Source: a virus
Virus record (IMG/VR): IMGVR_UViG_3300025151_000109
Coordinates: 1 to 38,878 of that record
Reading direction: 5' to 3' (one strand)
DNA: 38,878 nucleotides
Below are positions 12,001-16,258 of this stretch, one piece after another (positions within the stretch are counted from its first letter, which is position 1; the number at the start of each line of letters is the position of its first letter). The notes beneath the pieces were generated by a model. That model saw only the letters and a program-made list of their open reading frames with translations, searched no databases and was not told the origin of the DNA. Position numbers and translations under genes: made by a program.

Positions 12001-12317
12001 TCTGGGTTGACTGAAGTTGTGTCTTTGTCTGTATAAGTTACAGCAGGTTCTAGTTGATAGGTATATCTATCAGCACTTGTGGCAGTCAGATATCTGTCAG
12101 TCACTTTTCTTGTGTATGCGTCTTGTCTGCCTACAAATCCGTCCAATCTCTCCAACGAACCTTTTTGCACCAACGGATCCAAAGTGCTTGACAGGAATCT
12201 TTGGTTTGAATCAGTTCTGTAGAATGAGGGTAGATGTTGAACAGTTCTTCTGTATTCGTTGTTGCCCTGTTTTACAACTTCTTCGTTTGTTGTTGAGTTA
12301 GTAGGTGTGTCAGCCAT
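1..12317 (-). CDS. Giant baseplate/tail structural protein, 3' end outside window
   Basis: An ATG at 12317 opens a frame with no stop down to base 1, at least 4105 codons. The start overlaps the gp6 stop as TAATG, so translation is probably coupled to gp6. It sits where T4 has gene 7, just after gp6, and marine T4-like phages often carry very long structural ORFs here; a wedge or tail-fibre-like role is inferred. The visible protein begins MADTPTNSTTNEE. Further in are a PWEMLGHSEKP segment near residue 1135, a run of FG-GAP-like blades at about 2030-2510, two GSGYxxxPTVTI-type repeats near 3206-3265, and a series of GDGST(T) beta modules at about 3420-3800. The last visible part (about 3990-4105) holds a segment reading IEYFTKSGNTLGQLQRGTLG. 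No catalytic motif was seen. Whether the start of the protein retains gp7-like sequence cannot be judged by eye. Confidence 0.88.
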   Translation of the reverse strand, partial: MADTPTNSTTNEEVVKQGNNEYRRTVQHLPSFYRTDSNQRFLSSTLDPLVQKGSLERLDGFVGRQDAYTRKVTDRYLTATSADRYTYQLEPAVTYTDKDTTSVNPEDQVKFTGTYDDYLNQIKYLGGKVNNHDRLNKGNVYSWNPAVDLDKLINYREYYWLSNGPDCIEIDSAGTGAEAEYDVKALPDDGSSGKAWHFPHLGNERNSELILYRGNTYKFKVNAKGHPFYIMTEPRKDQVASDGSSSTLYTSGVTNNGASEGTVTFVIPNNAPNKLYYQCGNHENMYGLINIHTVASTTNIDVEDDIVGTKNYKLRNLQLSNGMKIKFTSSKVASAYQGKEYYVEGVGDAITITDVSNLATPESYADDGVPVDKDYITIKRDSRDLNAWTRYNRWFHRSVIERANAINGTTTALDETARAKRPIIEFDSGLALYNSGTVAKTPVDLFDTTQKDAMSNVSGTFGYIIDGVAITDGMRVVFSADTDPLVRNKIYVANFVDAGDSSVLSLTLTEEVNGTAQDKENIFVKQGTENKGNSYYYDEASTLWVATQQKTKLNQQPLFNLYDNNHVLFDDATTYPNSTFTGAKIFAYATSDTATTDTVLGIKVKYNTINNVGDIVFESDHTAGTFTYQQDGTTKTKDQAEGHLHYTTSLQSHNNKSAWIKRTSESKQRVIRTAIVDATEKRLFPIDFYENSASLTDLEISVSVNGVQKSLTTDYTLVDGSTNKYVRFVDELKVNDQIRIAGYSSANKVAGKGIYEVPENLSINALNSTVGTFTYGQILKHTTDILEKNTDVTGAIPGVTNLRDKPDSRLNGGTIVQHEASLVPAIFNLTDQEANAITAIDYVNREYEKWYNSFLTHATGSAYEGVPADRVDEIISAINLGKNSSFPFYYDDMIGWGENVSTRTITVQGTSQKEFALDSQHNLTTLSNRAVYVYKNDVQLVHGSEYTFSTEDDSITLSTTVAVGDILKIKDYSDTTGSYLPSSPTKLGMYPKFKPELFSDNTYITTTNAIRRHDGSIIKAYGDERDDLILELEKRIYNNCKVEYDNTLLDVSEVMPSAFTSTEYSFSEIDDIMGPDFYNWAGRNNVQYINNTVFSEGSPFTYNYANSTDRLNQNKLPGYWRGIYKYFYDTDSPHTRPWEMLGHSEKPSTWDDTYGVAPYTAGNDILWNAIATEPGRYGKPSIRTYIPVDASGNLLDPLAIGLISNLDVPGRARTWKFGDQAPAETAWRRSSSYPFTVVKTLAITKPAKFFSKFFDTSRISTNVSGNEIYSDTGIRTVLNTAKYYLETSTDNNTGITTRYQTAGYQVFVVNHLIGKNLDPKTFYYDKMKKLNVQLAYKLGGFTDKENLKVLTDSVSPGSTSGSKFIPDENYKILFRTSNPVESFEYSGVLIEKNTDTTTSTDGSTVTDVGGYKILGYSTTKPYFRFNYPVKGTNHGKVQAGGSTVVKKYSNFQETVQTIPYGYVFDTIQDVADFLFGYGNYLETQGFKFNKYSNEIKEVLNWGNAVREFLFWTTQTWAPGSAITVSPAADGFELDTSNTVVGKLRNLAGDYSLLDAGGRKIDIREFSTKRIGKTFDLSIKSEDVGLYNVALNTVQKEHILLFDNSTVFSDIIYEAYTGFRQARLKLVGWKTGNWNGDYYAPGFIFDAAQVTRWTTGTDYRIGDSIEYQAKFYVANVNHNSGNEFVSDYWTLKSQKPAPQLIPNFDYKISQFNTFYDLESNNFDESQEQLAQRLTGYQSRDYLENLFVNDVSQYKFYQGYIRQKGTLNAIDKLLKAKYEDSDITLDLYPEWMVRTGEFGNVDSKESIQITLQDSAVNGNPQSIELLDNGSETKQYGRSLAVTKDDLYSKPVEYTASSTFSRLDYTKESVDKDTAQIFKTAGYPQLQQVQHTAFNIEDLLNLDVNAITNNDLIWVANKENKDWDVFRLTNANFKIANLSTSEGGTQLRIAFTDSHGLSAGTPSQEADYFAISNSEATSLNRVFKVQSTPDHKTVEIEYDDNISFIPTLVDGSTADSYGNIYKFISVRMSSMDNVNDRLNYSVFRDKNDSLAVQGDKAYTDADSSGLWRVYEKQDPYTQLRILTPDSATSNQEFGHKIVARNDGRSAVISAPGKGQGELHFLFRSSHSAGTTYSVQSTVTMTDNDDNTSRLGESLSISTDENFVVAGAPYTNTVDSDGSTRQIDSGLVKTFVWDPATFKYGLLGTVNPPTDGSSSNENLNFGWAHKISEPGVLSKRDTATKYLFVSAPGHAGDNGRVYVYTWGIGADGSTYDTWTLDYTLEAPSAGEGHRFGHRLEANDNADILAVSSLAPGQAGKVEIFIRTSQSDDGSTQNSFALAQTLTGVPLDGSTLNTKFGDSIAMSKDGTTLVIGAPGLDLTDSPDRGAVYIYKWNRDGSTNTYTLDQTINEPDEVSEGKFGSALSINQAGTRLIIGAEKSSNSREMKFDSGETTFDLQDTRIVDTNAGSGAAYTATVYNTKFVLDDKLISDEVSSFDDFGKGVCIIDNNVFVGAPFDEGNPNLTNDGTVYGYDCTVENEYAWKNITTETALIDIEKLGQVFDFNNSTKQIRDYYDLYDPVKGRILGVADREINIKSPWDPAVYNTGNNANTKTPWAENHIGEVWWDLSTVKWIWYEQDDQEYKYNNWGKIFPGSSIDIYEWTESTLTPDEWNDLSGTQQGLANEVTGIANTDFTQTQIYNSKIDTFVSYFYYWVKNRSSIPRNTVVQRKNTSAFVSNAIKDPKAVDIKHFAITDTNKFYIYGVNDLINDSIVLNVDVRTNNFDGQGHSVWKLVREGDPDFRPSTQIEQGWWDSLVGKNTAGDAVPDIDLPLNQRYGNRIRPRQSWYLDRYTALKELIDYANTVLKKNQLSGLIKLGNLDSKEPEPTTASGEFDATVDTYADLSYINTADISGTVNYLVKADETANNYWSIYQWDGTSWNRTRIQTYNTSRYWSYTDWYGTDPDVHEMIHDENTPIDKQVTFQYELDTLDMAIGKHVKVTNADTGGWKLFMKTATGWTNVGTENGTIRLSTKLYDYTQDGTGFAGGDNFDDNTFDQEPVEETRKILTALRDDLFINDLAVEYNTLFFTGLRRVLSEQSYVDWMFKTSFITAVNKVRTFSQRKTYTTGTDSWIEDYINEVKPFHTKLREYKLGYNAPEQHDGVITDFDNPPFYDASVSKIRRLNVQTDTDKLTQYPWQLWYDYHKKHAKSITVYHGGSGYVRVPTVTITGDDSVSATATATIDGGKVTGITVTGVGFGYSTTPTITITGGLADGSTPTDVAKAYVNLNNDLVRDFDTTIKFDRISSSSTVVHWAANTTYKYGTLLRYENQLYKVTNEFTSTTDFDDGINSMYKYYGDESGLTAADRILGFYTPTSGMPGNELSQVMSGVDYGGTMVTGLLFNQSQGWDNSAWYDYPWDNYGLSRTVPFLADGTTKSYTFDTAPASGEVYHVYVSENDSTRRKLSDVFTGDGSTTTFVLSESQNANALVEFIPADDDGVLTPTDDRTLDSIVKGGLFTKDGLYGSALGSAPSDINVDGDEFISSTTSYAPEEVVPGQIFDTLDIKVYTTPTSGAPYISDRIYRGDGTTTTFGIGDHPGTIGSITVSVDGVVKKLTTDYTVDVGAKTITFTTAPDPLSVIATKTFAISGRDFAVLDQFSGDGSTTQFTSSSREDFNLDSTLAELYVTIDGVPTTAFTTTTTTPEFGDLSTTKIGNTLVLTFNSAPSSGAFIQVAGFMRGTDTFTGRSHMRMRNEEITYDGSTTHVLTYPPGAIRPFTGLTLVEVNGKMLRAPDTTYYNGDGSTYTYGVTNGLLDDSTVDPAKTITSADQVEVHVNGSIKTLTTDYTVDLVNQNINFVSGKVPTADQMISITTLVDHHYSIDESNRLVLNTSQIASDGYTLNINDKMAVTTFNNAIGMNLRREVLEGRSDGVYKTYFTPSNSTYMYVWLNGQSLVQNHDFTLSGNTITVIGRTMTQADRLDILYFALPTIADAVGYRIFKDMMNRTFYKRISKAHTTELVETLATDDTEIKVANGSALANPQPVVGLDGSTVSTIIPGVVFVDKERIEYFTKSGNTLGQLQRGTLGTGIKDHGSGAKVVDASGTQTIPYVDTVYTNT
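900..2110 (-). repeat. GDGST(T)-type beta modules in the giant ORF
   Basis: The minus-strand translation repeats a short turn motif: NGDGSTYTY near 945, SGDGSTTQF near 1365, RGDGTTTTF near 1590, TGDGSTTTF near 1935, and the looser LADGTTKSY near 2055. Each is followed by a block of beta-rich sequence of about 60-140 residues, often with a VxVDGV or VxVNG segment. This looks like diverged tandem beta domains of the kind found in long phage tail and fibre proteins. The repeats are protein-level and too diverged to appear as simple DNA repeats. Confidence 0.6.
4700..6240 (-). other. FG-GAP-like beta-propeller region inside the giant ORF
   Basis: Reading the minus strand, about seven to eight units of roughly 55-75 residues each start with an FG-type pair and end with a hydrophobic strand plus GAP/SAP and an aromatic VYxY-type strand. 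Examples are EFGHKIVARNDGRSAVISAP, RLGESLSISTDENFVVAGAP, KFGDSIAMSKDGTTLVIGAP with GAVYIYKW, KFGSALSINQAGTRLIIGAE and DFGKGVCIIDNNVFVGAP. This matches the FG-GAP repeat of integrin-alpha-type propellers. The blade count and function (carbohydrate or protein binding in the baseplate or fibres) are inference. Confidence 0.7.
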
Positions 12318-15300
12318 TAATATCCTGCCCCACTACTGCCAGTTGATGAACTGGAACCTGTTGTAGTAGAGCCTGATACTGCTGATCCTGTTGTGGTGTT
12401 CGACGTGGCAGTTGATGTTGATGTTACAACAGTGCCAGATGCCTCCAATTGGTTGGCTCCTAGTGCTGTTATAATCGACACATCATCAACGGTGGCCCCA
12501 CTGATGAAAATTTCGTCTGCCGCCGAATTGATCTGAAACAGAGAACCAAAAACTTGTCCTTGTTCATTAGGCACTATCACTACTGTAAGCAAGTCTGGTG
12601 CCAACTGATTGTGTATATACGCGGCTAATTCTGTAAAGTAAAATGCATCTCCAAAGTCCCAATTATCCAACGCAAAAAATTCATTGATTGCGGCTATAAC
12701 CCTTGTCTTGATCACTGCGTCAGATACTTTAGTTTGTGAGTTCTTCACAACTTTGAAAGTTGCCTGCAGTTGTTCTTCTGCATTTTTGCCAAATAAAATT
12801 TTGTATTTTACCGGATGGTATATTATTTGGTCGGACAACGATTTCAAAGGATTCAAAATTCCTGAATAGTTTATTCTCAACTGATCTGATGTTGATGCAG
12901 AAGGTTTTGTTCCGCCGTCCTGTAACCAAATCCTAAATCTGTTATCATATGTTCGTTCTAGCAAGTATGTGTCAACAATGTTAGACACGCTAGGATCTAT
13001 TCTTGTTTCTTGTCCTGCATGATGCTTGTATTGGAAGTCTATGGAACTTCTACCTTTCCTTGCATAATAATCTGTTGTTGTTGCCATAGTGTTTGTTGAA
13101 AGTGTGTATTTCTTAATAACATCCTCACTGGTATCATAAAAATAAAATAATTGTCCATCAGTGTAAGTGGCAGTGTTTAGGTCTATATCTGTTTCGTTTT
13201 GTGTCACAACAAAATTTGTTGCGGCATACGGTCTGAATCTTTCGATACTGTCATAAGATAGATATTTTTCATAAAAAACAAATTTTGTCGATTCCGCTGT
13301 GCTAGGTTCTATGAATATGTCGAACAGTTCCGGATTGTCAACAACACCGTCATCATCATCATCGAGGAATCCAACCTTCACTTTTCTGTTATCTTGATAT
13401 CCATCTGCCTCTTTTACAGTGTCAACAACTTGCCACAGCAACGGATATCCTATTGCGTTTCCTGTTGAAACAATGCTATTTGTTTTTAAAATTTTTACTG
13501 TGTCTTTGACTGTCTTACCAGTTTTATAATCGTAGATTTTTTCATCTAGATCGAAGTGAAACTTGTTCTGTGATTCTGATTCAAAAATGTATTCTAGTGA
13601 TCTGTAATGCACAGTATAGGTGTTTCCGTCATTTGTAAATTTAAACCAATGACTAGCATCTTTATTTGTGCCGGAAGTGTTTCCTTGATTGGTAAGGCTG
13701 AATGCTGTGCTAGAACTTAAATTTGTTGATGTGATAACTTTCCATGACTGAGACTCAATATCGTATCTTAGACCAAATTCTTCAAACGCTTCGATTCTGT
13801 CGATAATGTCTGCTTCAAGAGTTGCCGAAAACGAGGTTGTAAAAGTTGGTATAACAACACTCACAACTGATCCATTTGGAATAATACCATTCAGTGTTAT
13901 TGGACCTAAACCTGATGATAGATTTCCTGTTCCGGAGTTGCTTCCGTCTCCCACTACACCTGATATCTTTGCCCACTGTCTATCTTCTGCGTTTTCTGTG
14001 CCGGCCGTAACTAATTTGTTGTTTAAAAATTCTCTGGTGTCTGGAGATGTAAATTTAACTAATGCTCCTGTTTTTACATATTTCAAATTTGATGTTGCAG
14101 AATCACCCACTGCCAATGCACCACCTGACGTGAAATATCCAGTGTTTGTATTTGTTGTTGTGGTAGTCGAGTTCCATGTTGCTGTCAATGATGACAGGTC
14201 CTGCGTACTATATTTTTCATAATAGAAATGTCGAGAATATGCAGTTTTTAATTTTGCTTCTATACTTGTATTGAGCGTAGATTGAATATCGCTTCTGTTA
14301 TTAAAACTGAAAGTGAATGAAGGATTGCTTTCTTCTCTATACAATATTCCGTCCTCTGCAAACACATTCACGTTTGAATACGCACCTGTTGGATCTAGTA
14401 TTTCTTTTGCCCTGCTGATTCCTGATGCTGATCTGTTCACTGATCTTGTTTTGACTATCTCTTGCGATGCACTCAAAGGTACCACTTGGTAGTCCTCTGC
14501 TGTGATCATTCTGTCCTGAGAGTAGTATACCTGTCCTGCTTTTTCCCTAATAGAAGCATTAGACTCTGTTGCTGAAGCATTGTATATTGAACCTTTAAGA
14601 CTCATTGTGATTGTTAGACTTTGATTGGCCCCGTTTGCGTCAACATATGGAACATCTATTTGAATGTTCTGCATGTCAGCAGGTTGTAAGGCGTACTTGG
14701 CATTGTCACTGACTCTGTAGTATGCTCTGAAAGATCCTAGAGGTAAGTTTGAAAAGTTTCCGTCTCCAAAAACAAGATCTACTGTGTCATTGTTTTTAGT
14801 GACAACATTGTAAATGTCTCTAACACTTTTTGATAATGAATTGTAGATTGCATTGTTTCCCGTAAGTGAAGGGACCTTTGTCCATTCCTGTTCAATCTGC
14901 CCAAATTGGTCTATTCCATACAGCCACACATCTGAATCATTGATGTTCTCAACTGAAATAGATTTCACATAATTTGTCACTGCATTGTTTACTGTGAAAT
15001 CATCATTCCGTAAAGTGCCCTGTTTGAATAAGAAGAAAAATCCTGTGCTGTTTGAACTGTCACCAGAACCGTCGTTTCTGTAAACATACGTCAGGCCTGT
15101 GCCCTCTATTGGTGCAGTCTCATAGATTGATTCACTGTCACTAATTGCAGACGATACAATCTCAAAATCCCTGGCAATACCACCTACAGTTTTTGAAAAA
15201 TTAAAAATAGGCAATCCATTTTGATTGGATGCAAATGTGTACAATTCTGTGTCAACTCCTCCAATGGTATCTTTGTCTCTGGGTTTGCCAAAAATTTGTC

Positions 15301-15799
15301 CAGTTTGATTCGCCGCATTCATTATCGCCGTGAACTGTTCTCTGTAATTAGAATTTGCTGAATCGTTCCATATTATAGTTGAGTTTGCAAGATTTGTGCC
15401 TGTTGAATCTCTCACATCTTGTGTTGTTGATATTGCATCAATCTTCAGAAGTCCAGTTGCGGGTTTGTTTCTTTTGGCGTTGTAATTTATAAGTCTTGCT
15501 AATCTTAAAACAGAGTTTCTTCTCTCTGCTGTCTCTAGGAAATTTTCTCTTGCATTGAGGTCAACTCTGAAACTTAAAGCCTGTGCGATGTAGGCAATAA
15601 GATCTATAAGTGCAACATACTCAGAACTCTCTACAAAATCATTGAAATCATCTGGATAGTTCTCCTGTAGATATGCTACCATTGTTCTTCTCAATGTTTC
15701 AAAATCGTATGATTTGAAATCTGCCTGTTGGAAAGCCTGGTAGATCTTTCTCCAATCTTCCGCTACAAGTAATCTGTTCTGTCTATCTGTTGTGGCCAT
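12317..15799 (-). CDS. 6: Baseplate wedge protein gp6-like
   Basis: A 1160-residue protein following gp25, the position of wedge protein gp6 in marine T4-like phages. The N-terminus (YQAFQQADFKSYDFETLRRT, then YVALIDLIAYIAQALSFRVD and an RRNSVLRLARLINY segment) is typical of the gp6/J-like wedge family that forms the inner baseplate ring. T4 gp6 has 660 residues, so this copy carries roughly 500 extra residues, probably inserted domains in the middle. The C-terminal part (YHPVKYKILFGKNAEEQLQA onwards) again looks gp6-like. It ends in about 40 residues of Ser/Thr/Gly low complexity. The ATG at 15799 has no Shine-Dalgarno sequence; it lies in a perfect 18-base palindrome just after a late promoter box. 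Its TAA overlaps the giant ORF start. Confidence 0.88.
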   Translation of the reverse strand: MATTDRQNRLLVAEDWRKIYQAFQQADFKSYDFETLRRTMVAYLQENYPDDFNDFVESSEYVALIDLIAYIAQALSFRVDLNARENFLETAERRNSVLRLARLINYNAKRNKPATGLLKIDAISTTQDVRDSTGTNLANSTIIWNDSANSNYREQFTAIMNAANQTGQIFGKPRDKDTIGGVDTELYTFASNQNGLPIFNFSKTVGGIARDFEIVSSAISDSESIYETAPIEGTGLTYVYRNDGSGDSSNSTGFFFLFKQGTLRNDDFTVNNAVTNYVKSISVENINDSDVWLYGIDQFGQIEQEWTKVPSLTGNNAIYNSLSKSVRDIYNVVTKNNDTVDLVFGDGNFSNLPLGSFRAYYRVSDNAKYALQPADMQNIQIDVPYVDANGANQSLTITMSLKGSIYNASATESNASIREKAGQVYYSQDRMITAEDYQVVPLSASQEIVKTRSVNRSASGISRAKEILDPTGAYSNVNVFAEDGILYREESNPSFTFSFNNRSDIQSTLNTSIEAKLKTAYSRHFYYEKYSTQDLSSLTATWNSTTTTTNTNTGYFTSGGALAVGDSATSNLKYVKTGALVKFTSPDTREFLNNKLVTAGTENAEDRQWAKISGVVGDGSNSGTGNLSSGLGPITLNGIIPNGSVVSVVIPTFTTSFSATLEADIIDRIEAFEEFGLRYDIESQSWKVITSTNLSSSTAFSLTNQGNTSGTNKDASHWFKFTNDGNTYTVHYRSLEYIFESESQNKFHFDLDEKIYDYKTGKTVKDTVKILKTNSIVSTGNAIGYPLLWQVVDTVKEADGYQDNRKVKVGFLDDDDDGVVDNPELFDIFIEPSTAESTKFVFYEKYLSYDSIERFRPYAATNFVVTQNETDIDLNTATYTDGQLFYFYDTSEDVIKKYTLSTNTMATTTDYYARKGRSSIDFQYKHHAGQETRIDPSVSNIVDTYLLERTYDNRFRIWLQDGGTKPSASTSDQLRINYSGILNPLKSLSDQIIYHPVKYKILFGKNAEEQLQATFKVVKNSQTKVSDAVIKTRVIAAINEFFALDNWDFGDAFYFTELAAYIHNQLAPDLLTVVIVPNEQGQVFGSLFQINSAADEIFISGATVDDVSIITALGANQLEASGTVVTSTSTATSNTTTGSAVSGSTTTGSSSSTGSSGAGY

Positions 15800-15813
15800 T
15801 GTAATTACAATGG
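15796..15813. repeat. Perfect 18-bp palindrome over the gp6 start codon
   Basis: CCATTGTAATTACAATGG is its own reverse complement. It begins directly after the TATAAATA box at 15814-15821 and its last bases contain the gp6 ATG. It could be an operator-like site or a hairpin at the very 5' end of the transcript. Confidence 0.85.
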
Positions 15814-15821
15814 TATTTATA
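15814..15821 (-). promoter_or_regulatory. T4-type late promoter before gp6
   Basis: The minus strand reads TATAAATA, the exact T4 late -10 consensus, lying 14 bases before the gp6 ATG. With a start site 6-7 bases downstream the leader would be only about 8 bases, so the message may be nearly leaderless. It would be an internal promoter of the leftward operon. Confidence 0.65.
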
Positions 15822-15841
15822 TGTTAGGAAATGTGCGTATA

Positions 15842-16258
15842 TTAAGATAGACGCAATAGTGCGTTCTCATCGAAATTGAATCGTAGTTTCTCTGTGATGT
15901 TTAATGGCACATAAGTGATAGTGGCCTGTATTGCAATGCCTTTGTCCGCTTCTGAGACCAGTATATCCTCTGTGGATAGTCTTGGATCAGCGTTGAGATT
16001 CGCTGTGATGTCATCTATGATTGCTTCTTTCAATTGCTCGGTAAATGGCTCAAATATGGCGTCATATATTATCGTGCCAAATTCAGGGTTTTCAACACGT
16101 TCGCCCTTTCTCACACTCAATCTGTTGATCAGGTCCTGTTTCGCCACTTCGAAGTCGTAAATTTTGAAGTTCTGCTTGTCAGCACGTGAACTGAAACCTT
16201 TGAACGTAACAGATTTGTTAGATGTGTTGTTTGCTGATCCTCCGTCTCCGTATGCCAT
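15842..16258 (-). CDS. 25: Baseplate wedge protein gp25-like
   Basis: A 138-residue member of the gp25/GPW (gp25-like lysozyme fold) family; T4 gp25 has 132 residues. Typical features are FKIYDFEVAKQDLINRLSVR, the conserved GERVENPEFGT loop, and DIFEP-like sequence (YDAIFEPFTEQ) followed by two beta strands at the end. In T4 the protein sits in the inner wedge with gp6 and gp53 and contacts the sheath initiation site. Its ATG overlaps the gp5 stop as TAATG, and gp6 follows after 42 bases that contain a late promoter. Confidence is high because both motif and context agree. Confidence 0.93.
   Translation of the reverse strand: MAYGDGGSANNTSNKSVTFKGFSSRADKQNFKIYDFEVAKQDLINRLSVRKGERVENPEFGTIIYDAIFEPFTEQLKEAIIDDITANLNADPRLSTEDILVSEADKGIAIQATITYVPLNITEKLRFNFDENALLRLS

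Noticed and set aside
13806-14222. 138-codon plus-strand frame inside gp6
   Set aside because: Antisense to a well-supported gene, no ribosome binding site and no recognisable motif.
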